Shown piece after piece: positions 17,570 to 25,735 of a stretch of DNA of 64,000 bases. The notes beneath the pieces were generated by a model. That model was not told the DNA's origin. It did no database searches and was given only the letters and a program-made list of their open reading frames with translations. Positions within the stretch are counted from its first letter, which is position 1; the number at the start of each line of letters is the position of its first letter. The translations under genes were made by a program, and so were the position numbers. The stretch is from Hymenobacter glacialis (GTDB lineage Bacteria; Bacteroidota; Bacteroidia; Cytophagales; Hymenobacteraceae), in NCBI RefSeq assembly GCF_001816165.1, contig NZ_MDZC01000015.1, positions 62,001-126,000 of the forward strand, written 5' to 3'.

Positions 17570-18967
17570 TTATTTCCATCGCTCGGACAGTATCATTTTC
17601 AATTGCGGTACCAGTGTGTCGATGTCTCCGGCTCCCACGGTGGCCAAAACGTCGAACGAGGTATCCGTTTTGGCAGCATTCAGCACTTGTTCTTTGGTCA
17701 GAATGGCTTTGGTGGGCGCGGTGATTTTTTCCAGAAGTATCTCGGACGTGATGCCAGCCAAAGGCTTTTCGCGAGCAGGGTAAATATCTAACAAAAATAC
17801 CTCATCTGCAATACTTAAGCTCTTAGAAAACCCTGCCGCGAAGTCGCGGGTGCGGGTGAAAAGGTGCGGCTGGAAAATCACGCGCAGGCGCTTGCCCGGA
17901 TACAGCGTGCGCACCGAACGCAGAAAAGCCTCTATTTCGCGCGGATGGTGGGCATAATCGTCCAGATAGACGTTTTGGGGCGTGGTCAGGACAAACTCGA
18001 AACGCCGTTTTACGCCGCTGTACGTGGCCACTCCGGCGCGCAGTTTTTCTGCATCGATGCCATGAATTTGTGCGACTGCCGCAGCGGCCAGCATGTTTTC
18101 CACGTTGTGGTAGCCCGGCACAGCCAATTGCAGGCCAGCTACCGTTCCGGCGGGGCCGTGCAAATCGAAGTGAAACTGGTGCCCTTCGGCGGAGATATTG
18201 GACGCAGATAGTTGCGGCCCCTGTTCCGCCGAAAGCCCGTAGCGGATGACCGTGGTGCCGGCGGGAGCAGCAGCGGCCACGCTCGGGTCGGCGGTGTGGT
18301 TAATGAGCAGGGTGCCGCCGGGCTGAATCTGGCCCACGAACTGCCGGAAAGATTCTATCAGCGCGTTTTGGTCGCCGTAAATATCCAGGTGGTCGGCGTC
18401 GGTACTCGTGACAATGGCAATGGTGGGAAACAGCGTGAGGAAGCTGCGGTCGTACTCGTCGGCTTCCACCACAATGGGGGCTTCGGGGCTGCCGGGCAGC
18501 AGCAGGTTGCTGCCCAAGTTCACGGCAATACCGCCCAGGAAAGCGCCCGCATCCAGGCCGGCGTGGTGCAGCAGGTGCGCCACCATGCTGCTGGTGGTGG
18601 TTTTGCCGTGGGTGCCGGCCACCGCAATGGTGTAGCGGCCCTTGGTGAGCACGCCCAGCACCTGGCTGCGCTTGCGAATGTCGTAGCCCTCGGCGCGCAG
18701 CCAGGCCCATTCTAGGCTCTCGGCCGGAATAGCGGGCGTGAGCACCACCAGGGTTTGCGCCCGGTTTTTACGCACCACAGCGGGAATGTTCTCCACCGCA
18801 TCCTGGTAGTGAATGGCGATGCCTTCGGCCGCCAGGGCCAACGTAAGGGGTGTTTCGGTTTTGTCGTACCCGCTCACCTGGTGTCCGTTGGCCCGGAACC
18901 AACGGGCCAGGGCCGACATGCCAATGCCACCAATACCTAAAAAGAAAACGTAGGGAAACTGGGTCAA
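17570..18967 (-). CDS. murC: UDP-N-acetylmuramate--L-alanine ligase
   Basis: MurC adds L-Ala to UDP-MurNAc, the first amino acid of the peptide stem. The 465-aa product shows the N-terminal UDP-binding GIGGIGMSALARWF, the ATP-binding AGTHGKTTTSSMVAH near residue 117, the central EADEYDRSF and Mur-ligase DYAHHPREIEAFL motifs. Length is normal. It follows murG after a 96-base gap holding an AT-rich inverted repeat and precedes ftsQ in the minus-strand operon. Confidence 0.97.
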   Translation of the reverse strand: MTQFPYVFFLGIGGIGMSALARWFRANGHQVSGYDKTETPLTLALAAEGIAIHYQDAVENIPAVVRKNRAQTLVVLTPAIPAESLEWAWLRAEGYDIRKRSQVLGVLTKGRYTIAVAGTHGKTTTSSMVAHLLHHAGLDAGAFLGGIAVNLGSNLLLPGSPEAPIVVEADEYDRSFLTLFPTIAIVTSTDADHLDIYGDQNALIESFRQFVGQIQPGGTLLINHTADPSVAAAAPAGTTVIRYGLSAEQGPQLSASNISAEGHQFHFDLHGPAGTVAGLQLAVPGYHNVENMLAAAAVAQIHGIDAEKLRAGVATYSGVKRRFEFVLTTPQNVYLDDYAHHPREIEAFLRSVRTLYPGKRLRVIFQPHLFTRTRDFAAGFSKSLSIADEVFLLDIYPAREKPLAGITSEILLEKITAPTKAILTKEQVLNAAKTDTSFDVLATVGAGDIDTLVPQLKMILSERWK

Positions 18968-18978
18968 ATTCTTTGAAT

Positions 18979-19077
18979 TGAAAATTATGAATTAGAAATT
19001 AAAAATATGTTGGCAGAACGGCGTTCGAACGATTTAGAAAACACCATTTTTAATTCATAATTATTAATTTTTAATTA
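18979..19077. repeat. imperfect AT-rich inverted repeat between murG and murC
   Basis: AAAATTATGAATTAG and AAATTAAAAAT at 18979-19007 are matched, with gaps, by ATTTTTAATTCATAATTATT at 19047-19066 and its continuation. The arms use the same AATTATGAATT building block as the ftsA-ftsZ repeat. The spacer contains a small GAACGGCGTTC palindrome. Confidence 0.5.
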
Positions 19078-20152
19078 ACCGAAGTAGCTCGTCTACAATT
19101 GTCGCGGTCGCATCAGGCCGGGCCAGTTCGCGCACGCGGGCACTGAGCTGGCTTTGGCGCTCGGGGTCGGCCAGCAGGCGCAGGGCTTCGTCGTAGAGGC
19201 GGGCCTGAGCGTGCTCGTCGGTGATGAGCACGGCGGCGCCTTTGCTCACCAGCGCCAGCGCGTTTTTGGTTTGGTGGTCTTCGGCTACATTGGGCGAGGG
19301 CACCAGAATGCTGGCCTTGCCCGTGAGGCAGAGCTCCGACACCGACAGCGCCCCGGCGCGGCTCACCACCACATCGGCGGCAGCGTAGGCCAGGTCCATG
19401 CGCTGAATGAATTCCAGGGCCTGCAGATTTTCCTGCTTGTAGGGTTCGGCTTGCTTCTGCGCTTCGGGGAAGTAAAGCTTGCCCGTTTGCCAGAGTAGCT
19501 GCACACCGGCTTCGCGCAGGCGAGCCAGAGCGGCCGCGGTGGCCAGGTTGAGGGTGCGCGCCCCCAGGCTGCCGCCTATCACGAGGAGCGTTTTTTTATT
19601 GGGGTCGAGGCCGAAAAACCGCAGGGCTTCGGCGCGGTTGCCGCTGGCTATTTCGGTGCGCACGGGGTTGCCCGTTACCACAATTCTCTCCTTGGGGAAG
19701 AACTTCTCCATGCCCTCATAGGCCACGCAAATGCGGCCCACCCGGCGGCCCAGCAGCTTGTTTACCAGGCCCGCGTAGGAATTCTGCTCCTGAATGAGCG
19801 CTGGGATGGCGCGCGACGTGGCCGCCAGCAGCACCGGCGCTGATGCGTAGCCCCCCACCCCCACCACGGCATCAGGTCGGAACTGCTCCAGGAGCTTGCC
19901 GGCCTTGCGCACCGCCCGCAACACCCGCACCGGAAACAGCAGGTTCTGGGGCGTTAGGCGGCGCTGCAGGCCGCTGATGTCGAGGCCTACTATTTTGTAG
20001 CCGGCTTCGGGCACGCGCGTCATTTCCATGCGCCCGTTGGCCCCCACGAAGAGGATTTCGGTGTCGGGCAGGCGGCGGCGCAGCTCGTTGGCAATGGCCA
20101 CGGCCGGGAAAATGTGCCCGCCGGTGCCACCACCGCTGATAATGATTCTCAT
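19064..20152 (-). CDS. murG: UDP-GlcNAc:undecaprenyl-PP-MurNAc-pentapeptide GlcNAc transferase
   Basis: MurG makes lipid II from lipid I on the inner face of the membrane. The 362-aa GT-B protein begins with MRIIISGGGTGGHIFPAVAI, has GVGGYASAPVLLA near residue 96, HEQN-like IQEQNSYAGLVN, and the UDP-GlcNAc site VVSRAGALSVSELCLTGKA near 265 followed by PSPNVAEDHQTKNA. Normal length. It is flanked by intergenic inverted repeats on both sides within the operon. Confidence 0.97.
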   Translation of the reverse strand: MRIIISGGGTGGHIFPAVAIANELRRRLPDTEILFVGANGRMEMTRVPEAGYKIVGLDISGLQRRLTPQNLLFPVRVLRAVRKAGKLLEQFRPDAVVGVGGYASAPVLLAATSRAIPALIQEQNSYAGLVNKLLGRRVGRICVAYEGMEKFFPKERIVVTGNPVRTEIASGNRAEALRFFGLDPNKKTLLVIGGSLGARTLNLATAAALARLREAGVQLLWQTGKLYFPEAQKQAEPYKQENLQALEFIQRMDLAYAAADVVVSRAGALSVSELCLTGKASILVPSPNVAEDHQTKNALALVSKGAAVLITDEHAQARLYDEALRLLADPERQSQLSARVRELARPDATATIVDELLRLIKN

Positions 20153-20160
20153 GGCTTAGT

Positions 20161-20240
20161 TGTCAGTTATTGGTTGCCAGTTGTCAGATGCTGGTACCAA
20201 TTTTCAGAACAACCTGACAACTGGCAACCAATAACTGACA
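20161..20240. repeat. perfect 27-bp inverted repeat between ftsW and murG
   Basis: TGTCAGTTATTGGTTGCCAG... at 20161-20187 is exactly complemented at 20214-20240, with a 26-base spacer. It fills the whole gap between the two genes. Its sequence is unrelated to the GTCATnCTGAGC family. Confidence 0.9.
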
Positions 20241-20247
20241 ACAGCCC

Positions 20248-21444
20248 TCACGCATACGCCGCGCGCTTGCTGGGAATGCGCGCGGTGTCGTCGGGCTCGC
20301 CGGTCATGGGGCGCACTTCGCGCTCGCCCCGGCTCACGGCCAGGATGATGCCGATGCTGATGCCCGTGAAAATGAGCGAGGTGCCGCCCATGCTCAGCAG
20401 GGGCAGCGGCAGGCCCGTGATGGGCCCCAGGCCCACGGCCACACCCATATTCACCAGCGCCTGCAGCACCAGGCTGAAGCTTAGGCCCGCCGAGAGCAGC
20501 CCCCCGAAAGCGCCGTAGCTGTTCATCACCGTTTTGAGGCCCCGGTAGAGAAAGGCGAGGTAGAGAAACAGCACCACGCCGCCGCCCAGCAGGCCGTATT
20601 CCTCAATAATGATGGCGTAGATAAAGTCGGAATATGGGTGGGGCAGGATGTTGCGCTCGGTGCTTTTGCCAGGGCCCTTGCCAGTTATGCCGCCCGTGGC
20701 AATGGCTATGTAGCTGTGCTCGAGCTGAAAAGGCACTTTTTTGGTGGGGTCCTGGGCGCTGGCAAAGTGGTTGGTAACGCGCGACATTACGGTTTTGCCG
20801 CGCTGGCCGGTGGCCAGGCCCGCGCCGCCCACCACCACGCCAATGGCAATCATCACCGCCATTTGCCGAAGCGGAACGCGGCCTATAAACATGAGCAGCA
20901 GGCAGGTAGCAAATAGCAGCAGCGCCGTGGAAGCATTACTCAGAATGATGAGGCCGCAGATAATGCCCACCCACAGCATTACGGGAAACAGCGTGGTCCA
21001 GAAGTCGTCGAGGTGCTGCTGCCGGCGGCTGAGCATGCTGGCCAGGTGCGAAATCAGGGCCAGCTTGGCCAGGTCGGAGGGCTGAAAGGTTTGGTTGACC
21101 ACCGGGATGGTGAGCCAGCGCGAGGCCTCGTTGATGTTGGAACCCATGAGGTAGGTAAACAGCAGCAGCGGCACCGAGATGAGCAGCGCATACAGCGCCA
21201 GGCGCGAATAGTAGCGGTAATCGATGCGGTGCGCGGCCCACATAAAGCCCAGCCCCACCAGAATCAGGGCGGTGTGCTTGAACAGAAAATGCTCGGTGTT
21301 GCCGTCCATTTTCTTATAAGCCAGTGTACCCGTGGCCGAGTACACCACAGCGATGCTGATGAAGGAAAACAGCAGCACAATGGCCCACAAAATAGGGTCG
21401 CCTTTGAGGTTGCGCTGCAGCCAGTTGTTAGAAGTAAGAGCCAT
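20248..21444 (-). CDS. ftsW: SEDS glycosyltransferase FtsW
   Basis: The septal peptidoglycan polymerase that works with FtsI. The 398-aa product has about ten membrane segments and the SEDS-specific features: the N-terminal hydrophobic block, KMDGNTEHFLFKH, PSDLAKLALI, the loop with GPGKSTERNILPHPYSDFI and IIEEYG, and the C-terminal GLGPITGLPLPLLSMGGTSL motif. Placement between murD and murG supports FtsW over RodA. Confidence 0.95.
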   Translation of the reverse strand: MALTSNNWLQRNLKGDPILWAIVLLFSFISIAVVYSATGTLAYKKMDGNTEHFLFKHTALILVGLGFMWAAHRIDYRYYSRLALYALLISVPLLLFTYLMGSNINEASRWLTIPVVNQTFQPSDLAKLALISHLASMLSRRQQHLDDFWTTLFPVMLWVGIICGLIILSNASTALLLFATCLLLMFIGRVPLRQMAVMIAIGVVVGGAGLATGQRGKTVMSRVTNHFASAQDPTKKVPFQLEHSYIAIATGGITGKGPGKSTERNILPHPYSDFIYAIIIEEYGLLGGGVVLFLYLAFLYRGLKTVMNSYGAFGGLLSAGLSFSLVLQALVNMGVAVGLGPITGLPLPLLSMGGTSLIFTGISIGIILAVSRGEREVRPMTGEPDDTARIPSKRAAYA

Positions 21445-21479
21445 GGGCGGGGGATGAAAAGGCCTGTACGAGCGGATTA

Positions 21480-22865
21480 TTAGCTGATGCGCCGGGATAT
21501 CGTGGATTGCACGGCGGCCATGAATTGCCGGCCGCGGTCCTCGTAGTTCTTAAATAAATCGAAGCTGGCGCAGCAGGGCGAGAGCAGCACCACGTCGCCG
21601 GGGGCGGCCAGGGCCGTGGCACGGGCCACGGCGTCGGCCATGCTTTGGGTTTCTTCCACGTGGGGCACCACGCCGTCGAAGGCAGCCCGGAGCTTGGCGT
21701 TGTCCACACCCAGGCAAATTAGGGCCTTCACCCGGTTTTGCACGGGGCCCAGCAGGCTGCTGTAGTCGTTGCCTTTGTCGGTGCCGCCCGCAATCCACAC
21801 AATGGGCTGCTTAATGCCGTCCAGGGCGTACCAGGCGGCTTCCACGTTGGTGGCCTTGCTGTCGTTGACATACCGGGCACCGTCGATTTCGCCTACCGGC
21901 TGCAGGCGGTGGTCGGCGTTTTGGAAGGTGGCCAGGCCGGCTTCAATCTGCTCGGCGCTCAGGCCGGCTACGCGGGCCACCAGGGCGGCCGCCAGCGTGT
22001 TTTGCCGGTTGTGCTGGCCAATGAGCGGCGAGGTGGCGGTGCTCACCTCCATGCCGTCGTCGGCGAGGCCCGGAGCCAAATTGGTGCAGAGCCGGTCATC
22101 GGCGGTGTAATAGCCCGCCAGCCACACGTCGGGCCGCGGGTGCAGGGCAAATGGCAGCAAGCTCGTTTCCATAAACGCCGACTGAAAATACCTGCCGGTC
22201 ACTTCGTCGTCGGCATTGTAGATGAAGGTGCCTTCGCTGTCGAGGTTGCGGGCAATGCGCAGCTTGGCGCGGGCGTAGCTCTCCAAGGAATAGCCGTAGC
22301 GGTCCAGGTGGTCGGGCGTGATGTTGAGCAGCACGGCAATCCACGGCTGGAAATCGATGGTATCGTCCAGCTGGAAGCTGCTCAGCTCCACCACGTAGTA
22401 GTCGTGGGCGTCGGCAATTATTTGCTCAGCCAAGCTGTAGCCCACGTTACCGGCCAGGCCCACGTTCAGGCCGGCCTCCTTCAACAGATGGTAGGTGAGC
22501 AGCGTGGTGGTGGTTTTGCCATTGGTGCCCGTGATGCAGACGCACCGGGCCTTGGTGTAGCGGCCGGCAAACTCAATTTCCGAGATAATCGGAATGTTCT
22601 TCTCGTGCAGCGCCTGCACGATGGGCGCCTTTTCCGGAATACCGGGGCTCTTCACTACCTCATCGGCCTGCAGTATGCGGACCTCAGTGTGCTGGTTTTC
22701 CTCGAACTCAATACTGGCCCGCGTGAGCTTGGCTTTGTAGGAGTCCTGAATGGTGCCGCGGTCTGAGACGAACACGGCGTGGCCTTTGGCCTGCGCCAGC
22801 AGCGCGGCCCCTACCCCACTTTCGGCGGCTCCGAGGATGACAATGTTCATGGGTTTATCTGTCAT
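21480..22865 (-). CDS. murD: UDP-N-acetylmuramoyl-L-alanine--D-glutamate ligase
   Basis: MurD adds D-Glu to the growing stem peptide. The 461-aa product shows VILGAAESGVGAALLA at the N-terminus, ATP-binding CITGTNGKTTTTLLTYH near residue 111, NITPDHLDRYG and the C-terminal DNAK/LSPCCASFDLFKNYEDRG typical of MurD. Two starts are possible: ATG at 22865, which overlaps the arm of an inverted repeat, or ATG at 22850 (MNIVILG), which is where most homologues begin. I kept the longer frame but rate the shorter as equally likely. Confidence 0.95.
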   Translation of the reverse strand: MTDKPMNIVILGAAESGVGAALLAQAKGHAVFVSDRGTIQDSYKAKLTRASIEFEENQHTEVRILQADEVVKSPGIPEKAPIVQALHEKNIPIISEIEFAGRYTKARCVCITGTNGKTTTTLLTYHLLKEAGLNVGLAGNVGYSLAEQIIADAHDYYVVELSSFQLDDTIDFQPWIAVLLNITPDHLDRYGYSLESYARAKLRIARNLDSEGTFIYNADDEVTGRYFQSAFMETSLLPFALHPRPDVWLAGYYTADDRLCTNLAPGLADDGMEVSTATSPLIGQHNRQNTLAAALVARVAGLSAEQIEAGLATFQNADHRLQPVGEIDGARYVNDSKATNVEAAWYALDGIKQPIVWIAGGTDKGNDYSSLLGPVQNRVKALICLGVDNAKLRAAFDGVVPHVEETQSMADAVARATALAAPGDVVLLSPCCASFDLFKNYEDRGRQFMAAVQSTISRRIS

Positions 22866-22954
22866 GCTGAGGCACGAAGCATCTTATCACGTTTAAAGTA
22901 GAAAATCCAGCGGCGCGACCGTGATAAGGTCCTTCGTTGCCGCTCAGGATGACA
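22860..22954. repeat. inverted repeat, GTCATnCTGAGC family, between mraY and murD
   Basis: TGTCATGCTGAGGCACGAAG at 22860 and the complementary CTTCGTTGCCGCTCAGGATG near 22932-22951 form imperfect arms of about 32-35 bp around a 28-base spacer. The left arm overlaps the first codon of the longer murD frame. Confidence 0.8.
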
Positions 22955-22962
22955 GGCATTGC

Positions 22963-24183
22963 TTAGCGCAATTTTAAGGTAACCAATGTAATGACCGCCA
23001 ACATAATACCCACAATCCAGAAGCGCGACACAATTTTAGACTCGTGGTAGCCCAGCTTCTGGTAGTGGTGGTGCAGCGGCGACATGCGCAGCAGGCGGCG
23101 GCCCTCCCCGTACTTGCGGCGCGTGTACTTGAAGTAGCTCACCTGCACAATCACGGAGAGGTTCTCGATAAGGAAAATGCCGCACAGCACGGGAATGAGC
23201 AGCTCTTTGCGCACGATGAGGGCCAGCACGGCAATGATGCCGCCCAGCGCCAGCGAGCCCGTGTCGCCCATGAAAACCTGCGCCGGGTAGCTATTGTACC
23301 ACAAAAACCCGATGCACGCCCCCACAAAGGCCGTACAGAAAATGACCAGTTCCCCGGAATCCGGAATAAACATAACATCCAGGTAATCAGCCAGCAGCGC
23401 GTTGCCGCTCACGAAGGCGAAAATGGCCAGCGTGATGCCTATGATTGCCGACGTGCCCGCCGCCAAACCGTCGAGGCCGTCGGTGATGTTGGCGCCGTTG
23501 CTCACGGCCGTTATCAGAAAGATGACAATGGGAATGTACAGTAAGCCGTACAGGCCGTTGAAAAACGTGCCGGCCGTGGCGAATAAGTCGCCGTAGTTCA
23601 GCTCGTTATTCTTCATAAAGGGCACCGTGGTTATCATCAGGTGCACGTCTTTGAACACTTTGGTGGCCGAGATGGCGGAATACTGGCCGTTGGGCTGCAA
23701 GTATTCGCGCACCGTGATTTCGTTGCTGTAGAACAGCACCCAGCCCACCGTGATGCCCAGCCCAACCTGGCCCAGCACCTTAAAGCGGCCGCTCAGCCCC
23801 TCCTTGTTCTTGCGAAACACCTTGATGTAGTCGTCCAGAAAGCCAATCAGGCCCAGCCACACCGTACTCAGAATCATGAGGATGATGTAGATATTGCGGA
23901 GCCGGCAGAGCAGAATCACCGGCACCAGAATGGCCAGAATGATGATAAGGCCGCCCATGGTAGGAGTGCCTTTTTTCTCGATTTGACCTTGGAGGCCCAG
24001 GTCGCGGATGCTCTCGCCCACCTGCTTTTTTTGCAGCAACTTGATGAGGCGGTGGCCAAAGGTGAGGGCAATGAGCAGAGAGATGACTACCGCCAGCCCC
24101 GCACGGAACGTGGTGTATTGAAATACCCCCAATCCGGGAATATGGTAATGCTCGTTGAGGTAACGAAAGAGGTAATAAAGCAT
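22963..24183 (-). CDS. mraY: phospho-MurNAc-pentapeptide transferase
   Basis: MraY transfers phospho-MurNAc-pentapeptide to undecaprenyl phosphate to make lipid I. The 406-aa product has about ten membrane segments, the Mg-binding [19 protein letters not shown] (DDxxK region), the [16 protein letters not shown] motif near residue 243 and the C-terminal [18 protein letters not shown] histidine triad. It is a little longer than the usual 360 aa because of an extra loop around residues 175-215 ([16 protein letters not shown]), common in Bacteroidota. Confidence 0.97.
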   Translation of the reverse strand: MLYYLFRYLNEHYHIPGLGVFQYTTFRAGLAVVISLLIALTFGHRLIKLLQKKQVGESIRDLGLQGQIEKKGTPTMGGLIIILAILVPVILLCRLRNIYIILMILSTVWLGLIGFLDDYIKVFRKNKEGLSGRFKVLGQVGLGITVGWVLFYSNEITVREYLQPNGQYSAISATKVFKDVHLMITTVPFMKNNELNYGDLFATAGTFFNGLYGLLYIPIVIFLITAVSNGANITDGLDGLAAGTSAIIGITLAIFAFVSGNALLADYLDVMFIPDSGELVIFCTAFVGACIGFLWYNSYPAQVFMGDTGSLALGGIIAVLALIVRKELLIPVLCGIFLIENLSVIVQVSYFKYTRRKYGEGRRLLRMSPLHHHYQKLGYHESKIVSRFWIVGIMLAVITLVTLKLR

Positions 24184-24207
24184 TCAGGTACAATTAGCAG
24201 CGGGCCA

Positions 24208-25680
24208 TTACTTGCCCAAAGCAGCAAAAATTTCGATTAATATCAGCTTGTCGTTAAAAGGCGCTTTCACGCCGTTAATTTCCTGGTAATTCTCGTGGCC
24301 TTTGCCCGCCACCAGCACAATGTCGTCGGCCCCGGCCAGCTGCACCGCCTGCTTGATGGCTTCGCGACGGTCGGCTACGGTGAGGACTTTGGCCGAATCG
24401 GGTGCGGTCACGCCGGCCTGCATCTGCGCCAGAATGGCGTTGGGGTCTTCAAAGCGCGGGTTGTCGGAAGTAAGAATGACCCGGTTGGACAAGCGGGCGG
24501 CCAGGTTGGCCATGATGGGCCGCTTGGCGGCGTCGCGGTTGCCGCCGCAGCCCACCACCGTGATAATCTGCTGGCTCGGCTGCCGGATTTCGTGCAGGGT
24601 TTGCAGCACGTTTTCAAGCGCGTCGGGCGTGTGAGCGTAGTCCACGATGCCCGTCACGAGCTGCCTGGCCGATACCACCGGCTCGAAGCGGCCGGGCGCC
24701 GTGGTCAGCCCCGAGAGAATGGTGAGCACCTCCGTGGGGTCTTCCCCCAGCAGCACCGCGGCGCCGTACACGGCCAGCAGGTTGTAGGCGTTGAACACAC
24801 CAATGAGGCGGAACAGGATTTCGCGGCCCTCTATCTCCAGGTGCAGGCCGTGCACCTCATTGGCAATGAGCCGGGCGCGGAAGGTGCCGGCCGCGCGCAG
24901 GGAATACGTTTCGCGGCGGGCGGCCGTGTTCTGCAGCATCACCGGGCCGCGCTTGTCGTCGGCGTTGGTCAGCGCAAAAGCCGTTTTCGGCAGCGCGTCG
25001 AAAAAGCCCTTCTTGGCTTTCAAGTAGTTATCGAACGTGCCGTGGTAGTCAAGGTGGTCGTGGGTGAGGTTGGTGAACACGCCGCCCACAAAGCGCAGCC
25101 CCGTCACGCGGTGCTGCGCCACGGCGTGGCTGCTCACTTCCATGCAGGCGTGGGTGCAGCCGGCCGCCACCATGCGGGCCAGCAGCGCATTCAGCCGGAT
25201 GGCGTCGGGCGTGGTGTGGGTGGAGGGAATCACTTCCTCGTCAATCTGGTTCTGCACCGTGCTCAGCAAGCCGGCGTGGTAGCCCAACTCGCGCAACAGC
25301 TTGTGCAGTAGCGTGGCGCAGGTGGTTTTGCCGTTGGTACCGGTAATTCCGATAAGCTGCAGCTGCCGCGAGGGGTGCCCGTGAAAAGCCGCGGCCATGT
25401 GCGCCAGGGCCTCGGCGCTGTCCTTAACCACCACATAGGCCGTGGCGGGGTTGCGCGTGGCCGGCAATACTTCGCAGATTACCGCCGCCAGCCCTTTTTC
25501 CACAGCGCCTGCAATAAACTTGTGGCCGTCGGTAGCGGTGCCGCGCAGGGCGCAAAAAGCTACCCCTGGTCCCGCCTCCCGCGAGTCGAGGGTGAGGGCC
25601 GTGATGGGCACATCCGTGGGGCCGTGCTGGGCCAGCACAGTCACATCAGTAAGTAAGGAAAAGAGCGGCAGGGAAATCAT
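24208..25680 (-). CDS. murE: UDP-MurNAc-tripeptide synthetase, meso-DAP type
   Basis: MurE adds the third stem residue. The 490-aa product has the N-terminal substrate domain, ATP-binding GITGTNGKTTCATLLHK near residue 113, EVSSHAVAQHRV, NLTHDHLDYHG, and VDYAHTPDALENVL. The specificity motif reads SDNPRFEDP: the DNPR sequence marks meso-diaminopimelate users as opposed to lysine users. It lies 24 bases upstream of mraY in transcription order and downstream of ftsI. Confidence 0.97.
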   Translation of the reverse strand: MISLPLFSLLTDVTVLAQHGPTDVPITALTLDSREAGPGVAFCALRGTATDGHKFIAGAVEKGLAAVICEVLPATRNPATAYVVVKDSAEALAHMAAAFHGHPSRQLQLIGITGTNGKTTCATLLHKLLRELGYHAGLLSTVQNQIDEEVIPSTHTTPDAIRLNALLARMVAAGCTHACMEVSSHAVAQHRVTGLRFVGGVFTNLTHDHLDYHGTFDNYLKAKKGFFDALPKTAFALTNADDKRGPVMLQNTAARRETYSLRAAGTFRARLIANEVHGLHLEIEGREILFRLIGVFNAYNLLAVYGAAVLLGEDPTEVLTILSGLTTAPGRFEPVVSARQLVTGIVDYAHTPDALENVLQTLHEIRQPSQQIITVVGCGGNRDAAKRPIMANLAARLSNRVILTSDNPRFEDPNAILAQMQAGVTAPDSAKVLTVADRREAIKQAVQLAGADDIVLVAGKGHENYQEINGVKAPFNDKLILIEIFAALGK

Positions 25681-25735
25681 GGGGCAATAGTCGGGGCAAT
25701 AAGAGCCAGCCTACGGGCGTCGCCTTCTAAGAGTA

